Positions 7,810-14,190 of a stretch of 14,311 bases of DNA are shown piece by piece. How positions within the stretch are numbered: position 1 is the stretch's first letter; the number at the start of each line of letters is the position of its first letter. Source of the DNA: Bacteroidota bacterium (GTDB taxonomy: Bacteria > Bacteroidota > Bacteroidia > Flavobacteriales > Crocinitomicaceae). The DNA lies in NCBI GenBank assembly GCA_029558435.1, contig JAKQEZ010000462.1, positions 1-14,311 on the forward strand, given 5' to 3'. Under the pieces are notes generated by a model. That model saw only the letters and a list, made by a program, of their open reading frames with translations, was not told where the DNA came from and searched no databases. Both the position numbers and the translations under genes were made by a program.

Positions 7810-10035
7810 TTAGAAATTAAGTTGAACACCAAATATGAAGTTAAATCCTGCTTGTGGGAAGTAGAAATTTTCTGTTGTTGTTTCGCCTCCATACAAATAG
7901 CTGAACGTATAACCACTTGACTCGTATTTTTTATTCAAAATATTGTTCAATGTTAAACTAACACCCACTTCTTTGATGAATTTTTTGGTTTCAATGGTAT
8001 AACGCAAACGCGCATTTGCCAAAGCATACGGATTGATGCTTCTCAACTTGTTGGAAGTATTATCCAAATACTGACGACTGATGAATTTTCCGTTTATATC
8101 AATGAAAAAATGTTGGTTGGAAAGAATGTTAATCAACGGCTCAACAGTTGCATTGGCATAAGCTACAATTGACGGTGAAAAAGCAATATCTGAATTTTTG
8201 TGCACCACTTCCAACTGTCCGCCATTGTCATAATCATCAATATATTCGGTGAACTGCGTAATTTTGTTCATTGAAAAAGTTGCATTAGCATTCAAAGTTA
8301 ACATTCTAACAGGTTGATAGCGAACTTGCAATTCGGCACCAGTGCGGAAACTTTCTGGAACATTTTGGCGTGCATAAGCTCCAACGTCGTTAATTTTTCC
8401 TGTTTGAATCAATTGGTTGAAATAATACATGTAATAAAGATTCAAACCAATTCCCCATTTTCCTGCCATGTATTCATAGCCCAACTCTGCATCCAACAAA
8501 GTTTCGTGTTTAGGCATTTCGTAGCTGGCTGTTTCAAAATCATCTCTGTTGGGTTCTTTATTGGCCATTGCAAATGATCCATAAATTTTACTTTTTGCCG
8601 CATTGGCGTGTGCGTGAATGTAGCTCAACCCAATTTTTGGATTCAAGAAATCGTATTGCACACTAGGACGTGTAGAGATGGATTTTCTAAAACCATTCAT
8701 TTTATAATCTACGTGACGGTATTGCAAATCGGCAAATAGATAAAAGCCTTTACCAAATTGTTGTTGCCACTTAGCATATACCGAATAATCGTTTTTAAAC
8801 GAGGTGAGGTTATACCAATTATGGTCGATTGGAAAACCATAATCTGCCCATTTGATAAAACCATAGTGTTTTCCATCATAAAGACTGATGTTTCCACCCA
8901 AATCCAATTGCGTATTTTTCTTTTGATAATGCACGGCAAACGAAGTTCCGTAGTAATAATTATCCAACCACAACTGGCGGGTTAAATTAGTAGAGAACAA
9001 GGTATCGTTGGACGGTGTAACAAAGGGCTGGTAATTGTAATCCGAGAACGATTCGCCCAATTTGTATTCGTTGTAATATCCTTTACCACGTGTCATGAAC
9101 AACGTAATGTTTGTCGACCAATAGTCGTTAATTATTTGGTTGTAAATCAATTGGTAATAATCTTGCCCATAATTATCAGTTTGATCGTTATAGTACGTTC
9201 CATCTTGCATCAATCCTAAACTGTTAAAACGGTGATTGGTTTTAAGCGAATCTTGCGCAACGCCATTCCATGCCTGTCCAGTTTTTTCACGCCCCATTAA
9301 GAGGTTGAAACGCAAGGACGATTTTTCATTTTTACTGGTCCAACCGGCAATAAATTGCAACGATTTTAGGTTGGAAAAAGCACGTTGAATGTAGCCATCC
9401 GACTTGATGTGCGACAAACGCATATCGAATTGAAAACCACCTTTTAGTTTTCCAGAACCAATTTTTAGTGAATTTTTAAACGTATTGAACGAACCAACAG
9501 CACTATGAATGCTTGCATAAGGCTTGTCACCTTGGGTAATGTTGGACATATTAACCGATGCTCCAAATGCTCCTGAACCGTTGGTAGATGAACCAACACC
9601 ACGTTGAATTTGAATGGAATTTGCCGAACCTAAGATATCTGGAAAATCCACAAAAATTGCTGCTTGCGACTCAGCATCGTTAATCGGCACACCGTTCATC
9701 GTAAAGTTAATACGCGAAGCATCCGTTCCACGAATACGCATGGACGAGTAGCCCACACCTGCTCCAGCGTCAGAAGAAACAGTAACCGATGGAGTTTGGT
9801 CTAACAAATACGGAATATCCTGCACTCCGTTGGATTGACGAATCATCAAGCTATCTACATTGGAAACAGCATAAGGATTTTTGTCGTTGACACGAATGGC
9901 TCTAATTTCTATAGGAATGAGCTCTTTTTCCTGTTTGATAGTTGAAGAATCAACCTGTGCCTGTGTTTCATTGGCACACAAAGTAAACACTCCTGCAATT
10001 AATGCAGTTTTAAACGATAAATGGATACATTTCAT
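7810..10035 (-). CDS. TonB-dependent outer-membrane receptor, probably for thiamine or a thiamine derivative
   Basis: 741 residues from the ATG at 10035. The frame stays open to 10065, but the inner Met starts a proper signal peptide (MKCIHLSFKTALIAGVFTL..ETQAQ, cleavage near residue 26). A TonB-box-like PIEIRAIRV follows, then the plug domain (about 45-165) with IPYLLDQTPSV, MRIRGTDASRINFTMNGVPIND and IQRGVGSSTNGSGAFGASVNM. The rest is an aromatic-rich 22-strand barrel ending in LNF, with the usual terminal Phe. No N-terminal carboxypeptidase-like domain is present, unlike SusC-type receptors. The substrate is inferred from the TPP riboswitch in the leader: TPP-regulated TonB receptors are known in Bacteroidota, often beside the inner-membrane transporter PnuT and a thiamine pyrophosphokinase. 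Neither partner is here; an acyl-CoA-dehydrogenase-like gene follows instead. Confidence 0.92.
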   Translation of the reverse strand: MKCIHLSFKTALIAGVFTLCANETQAQVDSSTIKQEKELIPIEIRAIRVNDKNPYAVSNVDSLMIRQSNGVQDIPYLLDQTPSVTVSSDAGAGVGYSSMRIRGTDASRINFTMNGVPINDAESQAAIFVDFPDILGSANSIQIQRGVGSSTNGSGAFGASVNMSNITQGDKPYASIHSAVGSFNTFKNSLKIGSGKLKGGFQFDMRLSHIKSDGYIQRAFSNLKSLQFIAGWTSKNEKSSLRFNLLMGREKTGQAWNGVAQDSLKTNHRFNSLGLMQDGTYYNDQTDNYGQDYYQLIYNQIINDYWSTNITLFMTRGKGYYNEYKLGESFSDYNYQPFVTPSNDTLFSTNLTRQLWLDNYYYGTSFAVHYQKKNTQLDLGGNISLYDGKHYGFIKWADYGFPIDHNWYNLTSFKNDYSVYAKWQQQFGKGFYLFADLQYRHVDYKMNGFRKSISTRPSVQYDFLNPKIGLSYIHAHANAAKSKIYGSFAMANKEPNRDDFETASYEMPKHETLLDAELGYEYMAGKWGIGLNLYYMYYFNQLIQTGKINDVGAYARQNVPESFRTGAELQVRYQPVRMLTLNANATFSMNKITQFTEYIDDYDNGGQLEVVHKNSDIAFSPSIVAYANATVEPLINILSNQHFFIDINGKFISRQYLDNTSNKLRSINPYALANARLRYTIETKKFIKEVGVSLTLNNILNKKYESSGYTFSYLYGGETTTENFYFPQAGFNFIFGVQLNF

Positions 10036-10090
10036 AATTGAAATAATTAAACAATTAGTAAACAATCCAGGCTATGTAACTAAATGCAAA

Positions 10091-10106
10091 TCACCTCAAG
10101 AAGTGA
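10091..10106 (-). other. Small hairpin between the TPP aptamer and the receptor start (candidate expression platform)
   Basis: The minus strand reads TCACTT-CTTG-AGGTGA, a 6-bp stem (one G-T pair) with a tetraloop, directly downstream of the aptamer. No T-run follows, so it is not a plain terminator. The segment GGTGA (10091-10095) could alternatively pair with TCACC at the 5' edge of the aptamer (10182-10186), so the two pairings would be mutually exclusive. The switching role is inference. Confidence 0.35.
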
Positions 10107-10107
10107 G

Positions 10108-10186
10108 TTTACAATTCCTAACCAGCATTACCTGGTCAAGGTTCAACGGGTGTGATCTCAGCCTGAAAGTAAGGCACCCCGGGTGA
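10108..10186 (-). ncRNA. TPP riboswitch (THI element)
   Basis: On the minus strand, in the order and spacing of the TPP aptamer: GGGGTGCC, then GGCTGAGAT (containing the pyrimidine-sensing CUGAGA), ACCCGTTGAACCT, a CCAG-GTAATG-CTGG stem-loop (P5) and TTAGGAA. The thiamine-sensing half is canonical. The pyrophosphate-sensing half departs from the common ACCTGAT..GCGNAGGGAA form: it reads ACCTTGA..GGTTAGGAA, keeping the CCT/AGG pairing but lacking the CG before NAGGGA. P1 is weak by eye. The aptamer ends about 72 bases before the receptor ATG. High TPP should repress the receptor and the downstream flavoenzyme; I see no clear intrinsic terminator in the leader, so the control may act on translation. 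Confidence 0.9.
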
Positions 10187-10216
10187 AAAAACGCTTATTC
10201 AACGTTTAATTCGCCA

Positions 10217-10247
10217 CAAAGCTAGTGTAAATTTTCTGTTTGGCAAA
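10217..10247 (-). promoter_or_regulatory. Promoter of the thiamine-regulated operon (TTTG-N19-TAGCTTTG)
   Basis: The -7 box TAGCTTTG (10217-10224) and -33 box TTTG (10244-10247) on the minus strand match the Bacteroidota sigma factor consensus exactly with a 19-base spacer. Initiation would fall near 10210, about 25 bases before the riboswitch aptamer, giving a leader of about 175 bases. Confidence 0.85.
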
Positions 10248-10267
10248 TGAAAGTTGGAATATTCACT

Positions 10268-10322
10268 ATTGAATTTTAAAGAAAGTCAGCTAATCGCTTG
10301 AGCAATTGAAATTTAAAGAGAG
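10268..10322 (+). repeat. Short imperfect direct repeat in the divergent intergenic region
   Basis: ATTGAATTTTAAAGAAAG (10268-10285) recurs as ATTGAAATTTAAAGAGAG (10305-10322), 16 of 18 bases identical, 37 bases start to start. It lies between the thiamine promoter and the tandem -7 boxes of the plus-strand genes. Either a pair of regulator sites or chance in AT-rich DNA. The rest of the 371-base gap (10036-10406) holds the riboswitch and promoters described separately; nothing else is evident. Confidence 0.35.
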
Positions 10323-10370
10323 CTTGCGTTCAAATATTACCAACTTATGACTTCAATCATATTTTTTACC

Positions 10371-10390
10371 TATTTTTGATAGTATTTTTG
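10371..10390 (+). promoter_or_regulatory. Tandem -7 boxes (TATTTTTG twice) before the small charged-protein gene
   Basis: TATTTTTG occurs at 10371-10378 and again at 10383-10390, both exact TAnnTTTG matches 12 bases apart. No clear TTG stands 17-21 bases upstream of either. The first leaves a more usual leader before the ATG at 10407. Probable promoter region for the plus-strand genes. Confidence 0.5.
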
Positions 10391-10406
10391 CATAAAATTG
10401 AAAAAT

Positions 10407-10646
10407 ATGCTCAGAAAAGTAAAATTGATGTGGGATTTTAGAGGTTCGGATTCTGAGGAGCGCGCACGAAGACACGAACACCATTTGGAGGAATATTTGG
10501 AAGGAAAAAAATTGGGTTACCGCATGACGGGTATGAAAACAGAGTCGGAAGATTTTTCGTATTCCTACATGATTGTTGAAGAAGACGAGATGATTTCTTT
10601 CCGAGATGCTTTGCGTCCAACAAGAGGTGGCTGGATAGAGCTTTAA
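10407..10646 (+). CDS. Small highly charged protein of unknown function
   Basis: 79 residues from the ATG at 10407; a TTG three codons earlier is possible but unneeded. No signal peptide or membrane segment, so cytoplasmic. The N-terminus KVKLMWDFRGSDSEE leads to an amphipathic, His/Glu/Arg-rich helix (about 17-35), then an alternating stretch (about 48-62, FSYSYMIVEEDEMISF) that looks like beta strand, and ends LRPTRGGWIEL. The layout looks like a compact alpha/beta domain. I recall similar short WDF(R/Y)G-starting proteins in Bacteroidota genomes but cannot name a family. It precedes the HD phosphohydrolase gene by about 55 bases on the same strand. The sensible length, composition and upstream -7 boxes support a real gene. 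Confidence 0.72.
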   Translation: MLRKVKLMWDFRGSDSEERARRHEHHLEEYLEGKKLGYRMTGMKTESEDFSYSYMIVEEDEMISFRDALRPTRGGWIEL

Positions 10647-10674
10647 TTTTTATTAGTTTCAATCAAATATTTTT

Positions 10675-10682
10675 TAAATTTG
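10675..10682 (+). promoter_or_regulatory. -7-like box (TAAATTTG) overlapping the possible TTG start of the HD phosphohydrolase
   Basis: TAAATTTG matches TAnnTTTG and lies 18 bases before the preferred GTG start at 10701. No -33 TTG is visible at 17-21 bases. If it is used, transcription would begin near 10689 and the alternative TTG start at 10680 would be outside the message, which favours the GTG. Confidence 0.35.
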
Positions 10683-10700
10683 TTTTTTCAATCATTTTCA

Positions 10701-11927
10701 GTGAGAAATAACAAACGAAAGATATTTAACGACCCTGTTTATGGATTCATTTCCATACCCAACGAATTTATTTTTGATTTAATCGAGCATCCCTACATGC
10801 AGCGTTTGCGCAGAATACGCCAATTGGGATTAACACATTTGGTTTATCCTGGCGCATTGCACACGCGTTTTCACCATGTTTTGGGCGCCATGCATTTGAT
10901 GAATTTGGCCATTCAGGTAATTCGTAGAAAGGGGCATGAAATAACCAATGACGAGGAAGAAGCTGTTTTGGCGGCTATTTTATTGCACGACATTGGTCAC
11001 GGACCGTTTAGTCACGCTTTGGAACACACTATTGTTACAGGAGTTAGCCACGAAGCAATATCCGACTATTTCATGAAGCGTTTGGAGCAAGAATTTGGCG
11101 CTAAATTGCACATGGCACGCGAAATATTCTCCAACTCCTACAAAAAACCTTTTTTATACCAATTGGTTTCCAGTCAGTTGGATATGGATCGTATGGATTA
11201 CCTCAACCGTGATAGTTTTTACACGGGTGTGAGTGAGGGAATTATTGGTAGTGACCGCATCATTGAAATGTTGAACGTGCACAACGGCGAGCTGGTATTG
11301 GAAGAAAAAGGCATCTATTCGGTAGAGAAATTCATCACTGCACGCCGATTGATGTATTGGCAAGTGTATTTGCACAAAACCGTTGTAAGTGCCGAACATT
11401 TGTTAATCAACACCCTCAAACGTGCAAAATATTTGTCCAACCAAGGAATTGAACTTTTTGCATCACCTGCTCTTTCGTTTTTCTTAAAAAATAACATTAC
11501 GCATCACGATTTTGAAAACAATCCGACGGTTTTAGACACCTTTGCACAATTGGATGATTACGACATCATGGGAGCAATCAAAGTTTGGCAAACTGCTGAT
11601 GACAAACTATTAGCCGATTTATCCAAACGCATCATCGATCGTAAATTGTTTAAAGTAAAAATTGCGAAAGAACCGTTTTCTCAAGAAGAAATCAATGATA
11701 AAAAGGCAAAAGTTGCGCAACAGATGAATATCGGCATCAACGAAACCGATTATTTTGTTTTTGCCACCAATTTGGTTAACAATGCCTATAATCAAGAAAA
11801 GCAAAACATCAATTTGATTATGAAAAACGGTAAAGTTGTGGACATCACCGAAGCGAGTGATAATTTAAACATTTCTGCATTGTCGCAACCCGTTGAAAAA
11901 TACATTTTTTGTTACCCTGAAATTTAA
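10701..11927 (+). CDS. HD-domain phosphohydrolase, dGTPase/SAMHD1-like (COG1078 type)
   Basis: 408 residues from GTG 10701. No ATG is available near the front; the in-frame TTG at 10680 would add seven residues (MFFQSFS) ahead of the conserved start KRKIFNDPVYGFI. Metal-binding HD signature: HTRFHHVLGAMHLM (conserved His59), LLHDIGHGPFSHALE (His96-Asp97), and SSQLDMDRMDYLNRD (Asp161). The PYMQRLRRIRQLGLTHLVYPGA block just before it is typical of the deoxynucleotide triphosphohydrolase and SAMHD1-like branch, found as a soluble cytoplasmic protein in most Bacteroidota. Activity is probably hydrolysis of a nucleotide triphosphate, but the substrate of this branch is not fixed by motif. It ends 6 bases before the thioredoxin-like gene, so the two form an operon. 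Confidence 0.9.
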   Translation: MRNNKRKIFNDPVYGFISIPNEFIFDLIEHPYMQRLRRIRQLGLTHLVYPGALHTRFHHVLGAMHLMNLAIQVIRRKGHEITNDEEEAVLAAILLHDIGHGPFSHALEHTIVTGVSHEAISDYFMKRLEQEFGAKLHMAREIFSNSYKKPFLYQLVSSQLDMDRMDYLNRDSFYTGVSEGIIGSDRIIEMLNVHNGELVLEEKGIYSVEKFITARRLMYWQVYLHKTVVSAEHLLINTLKRAKYLSNQGIELFASPALSFFLKNNITHHDFENNPTVLDTFAQLDDYDIMGAIKVWQTADDKLLADLSKRIIDRKLFKVKIAKEPFSQEEINDKKAKVAQQMNIGINETDYFVFATNLVNNAYNQEKQNINLIMKNGKVVDITEASDNLNISALSQPVEKYIFCYPEI

Positions 11928-11933
11928 CACACG

Positions 11934-12524
11934 ATGGAATCATTTTTTGTCAATTTAGGACTTTCTTACACTTGGAGCAAAGCTCTTCCTTACATTTTAT
12001 TAGTAGTTTTAGGCATTGTCTTGGGTTTGTTTTTGTTTAAAAAATTACAATCAAAAGTGGGTAAATTACTGGCTTTGTTGCTTATGGTAATTCCATTTAC
12101 AGTATATTTTATTTTTTACCCCATTTACGAAGGCGATTTTACAAACGAAGCGCGCATAGTACAACACAGTGATAAAACACAAGAATTGCAAGGAAAGAAA
12201 TTGATTGTCATTTCATTACCTGGTTGTCCGTTTTGCAAGCAATCGGTGTTATTTTTCAAGGAAATCAAGAAAAAACATCCTCATATAAAGGTAGAATATG
12301 TTGTTACCTCCGACGATGATAGAAATTTAGCGTATTACGACGAAGTTATACAAGGAGCATTTCCTTTGCGATTAGCCAACAATCCAGAGGCTATGAGTAA
12401 ATTGGCACAAGGTAGTTTTCCAACTTATGTACTGGTTGATAACAACCAACCTTTGAAAATATGGAGCAACAATACCTTTGGTGTAATGGCATTGGACGAT
12501 GTGGTGGATAGTTTTAAGAAATAA
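11934..12524 (+). CDS. Membrane-anchored thioredoxin-like protein (CPFC motif)
   Basis: 196 residues. Two membrane segments lie at about 18-35 and 45-64, joined by a Lys-rich loop (FKKLQSKVGK). The positive-inside rule puts that loop in the cytoplasm and the C-terminal domain in the periplasm. The thioredoxin fold begins near residue 88: KKLIVISLPGCPFCKQS with active-site Cys98 and Cys101, and the cis-proline segment GSFPTYVLVD (Pro163). CPFC is a less usual dipeptide, also seen in some thioredoxin-like oxidoreductases. A thiol-disulfide role in the envelope is inferred. It shares an operon with the HD phosphohydrolase but no functional link is evident. Its TAA (12522-12524) directly abuts the stop of the converging thioredoxin-like lipoprotein gene. 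Confidence 0.85.
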   Translation: MESFFVNLGLSYTWSKALPYILLVVLGIVLGLFLFKKLQSKVGKLLALLLMVIPFTVYFIFYPIYEGDFTNEARIVQHSDKTQELQGKKLIVISLPGCPFCKQSVLFFKEIKKKHPHIKVEYVVTSDDDRNLAYYDEVIQGAFPLRLANNPEAMSKLAQGSFPTYVLVDNNQPLKIWSNNTFGVMALDDVVDSFKK

Positions 12525-12986
12525 TTACTTTTTATTCTGATTTAAAATACTAAGCATATTACTTTTAATTTCATCTAAATGATTAATATCAATTGATTCA
12601 AGATAAACACATTCATTATTCTTTATTATTAAAATTGTTCCATTAGGTCGAACTAATCCATAACTAGCTAAATCTTTATATTTGAAGACTGTATAATTAT
12701 CAATTTCTTCATTTAAGGGATTTCTATCTTCCGTAACAATAAATAATTTGTCTAAACCATTCCATTCATTAGAAGCAACAAATGCTTTAACTTTATCTTC
12801 ACAAGGTTGACAAGATGATTCGTTAAGAATAAATATTAAGTGTTTTCCATATTTCAGCCCACTTTTTTTTTCTGATAATCGACTTAGAAAAATTTTTTCA
12901 CCCTTTGATAGTTCGAGTGAGTTAGTTGACGTTTTACAGGAGATAAGAATTAATAATATAAATGATGTAAATAATATTTTTAACAT
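12525..12986 (-). CDS. Thioredoxin-like lipoprotein (CQPC motif), small
   Basis: 153 residues. Hydrophobic start and lipobox LISC, lipidated Cys at 17. The mature part has a beta strand followed by NESSCQPCEDKVKAF, a C-x-x-C at the expected start of a helix as in thioredoxins (about residues 59-62). A later VRPNGTILIIKNNECVYLE resembles the redoxin hairpin after the cis-proline position, with R-P-N in place of the usual T-P. At about 135 mature residues it is at the small end of the fold. Probably a periplasm-facing thiol protein; a degenerate fold without redox activity is possible. It begins 3 bases after the stop of the larger lipoprotein gene and is surely coupled to it. The DNA is AT-rich compared with the HD and thioredoxin genes beside it. 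Confidence 0.72.
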   Translation of the reverse strand: MLKILFTSFILLILISCKTSTNSLELSKGEKIFLSRLSEKKSGLKYGKHLIFILNESSCQPCEDKVKAFVASNEWNGLDKLFIVTEDRNPLNEEIDNYTVFKYKDLASYGLVRPNGTILIIKNNECVYLESIDINHLDEIKSNMLSILNQNKK

Positions 12987-12989
12987 ATT

Positions 12990-14156
12990 CTACTTTTTAA
13001 AATGACTAACTTTTAAAAATTTAAATTCAATTTTATCTTTTGAAACTTTTATAAGTTCTGGTATCGAAATTAAAACTCCATTTTCAGTTGGGTATAATTT
13101 CAAGATTTGAAGTCTATGGATAGGAAGTAAGACCTCATCTATCAATTCAAATTTACTATTCAATACCATTAAAATACATTTTTTATCAAATTCTGTATTT
13201 AATAGCCCTTTTTCATTCAATTCATCCATTTTTGGATGGAAAATACGATAATAATAATTAGTATATGGATTATAAAACAATGGCTCATAATTAGGAGATA
13301 TTAACCAATGTTTCATTTTTAGTTCATTCACGTTTTTTTTGTCTTCTGGATAGATTATTTTTTTAATTGATTCGGTATCATACTTGCTTCTAGCTATATA
13401 AAATCGAGATTTATTATTTAGGGTGTTAATAACTTCAATTTTACCGCTTATTGAATTGCAAGTAATTATAGAATCACCATTATATAAATCATAAAAATCA
13501 CTAATTAAACCATATTCTCTATATTCTGAAAAATAAGGTGTTTTACCATAGAAACTTATTTCCTTTGACTGTATATTCAATTTTGCAAATGCTGGGTAAT
13601 TGCTCACTTCATTAGAATATTTACCTAATGAATCATCATAATTCTGATTAACTCTAAAATAAATAATATCTTTTGGTATATTGATATGTTGATCACCTCC
13701 TCTTTTATTCCACTCTACTGTTAGACCTGATTGTTTAAATTTTTCAATATCCATTAAATCAAACGCCAAATTATAATTGCTAGATTTATCGCAGTACACA
13801 TAAACTTTGTTTGAATTTGAGACAACATAAACGTCATTTCCAATAATTCTTGTATTTATTTCTTTACAATCTGGATTATACTGGTTTAATATCAAAATAG
13901 AATCATTTAAGTGATTAATAATTTTAATAGTATTGTCTCCACAAAAATTATAAACAACATAATTCGATTTTAAATCAGTTAAAATATCTATTCCTCCAAC
14001 ATATTTATTTGTAAAATCTGATTGATATAATTTTGATATAGTATCAAATTCATAGTTAAATTTAGAAGAAGAAATATTTGATTTCTTAACTGAAGAACAT
14101 CCTGAAATAGAATAAAACAAAAAATAAATTGAAAAAAAACAAATCAATATTTTCAT
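12990..14156 (-). CDS. Lipoprotein of unknown function, possibly DUF4221/beta-propeller-like
   Basis: 388 residues. A hydrophobic N-terminus ends in lipobox ISGC (Cys at 20). The mature protein is rich in Asn, Lys, Tyr and Ile, and built of short beta-like segments (for example YVVYNFCGDNTIKIINHLN, DVYVVSNSNKVYVYCDK, KIEVINTLNNKSRFYIA), suggestive of a propeller. YNPYTNYYYRIFHPKMDE (near residue 300) recalls the DUF4221 or 6-bladed-propeller lipoproteins of Bacteroidota, but I cannot confirm this. No catalytic motif is visible. It lies upstream of, and 3 bases from, the small thioredoxin-like lipoprotein, so the two probably work or are regulated together. The codons are very AT-rich; together with the unknown function this suggests an accessory pair. 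Confidence 0.7.
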   Translation of the reverse strand: MKILICFFSIYFLFYSISGCSSVKKSNISSSKFNYEFDTISKLYQSDFTNKYVGGIDILTDLKSNYVVYNFCGDNTIKIINHLNDSILILNQYNPDCKEINTRIIGNDVYVVSNSNKVYVYCDKSSNYNLAFDLMDIEKFKQSGLTVEWNKRGGDQHINIPKDIIYFRVNQNYDDSLGKYSNEVSNYPAFAKLNIQSKEISFYGKTPYFSEYREYGLISDFYDLYNGDSIITCNSISGKIEVINTLNNKSRFYIARSKYDTESIKKIIYPEDKKNVNELKMKHWLISPNYEPLFYNPYTNYYYRIFHPKMDELNEKGLLNTEFDKKCILMVLNSKFELIDEVLLPIHRLQILKLYPTENGVLISIPELIKVSKDKIEFKFLKVSHFKK

Positions 14157-14190
14157 AGCTATTTTATATAAATTAAATTCAAGTTATAAA

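Noticed and set aside
10036..10065. Ten-residue N-terminal extension of the TonB receptor (MFTNCLIISI)
   Set aside because: It would put extra hydrophobic residues before a complete signal peptide that begins at the inner Met; the 10035 start is cleaner.
9881..10186. Plus-strand 101-codon open frame across the receptor start and riboswitch
   Set aside because: It is antisense to the receptor signal region and to a clear TPP aptamer; its translation shows no domain and its composition is that of a shadow frame.
10438..10662. Minus-strand 74-codon open frame opposite the small charged protein
   Set aside because: Low-complexity basic translation and no promoter on that strand; the plus-strand frame has upstream -7 boxes and better composition.
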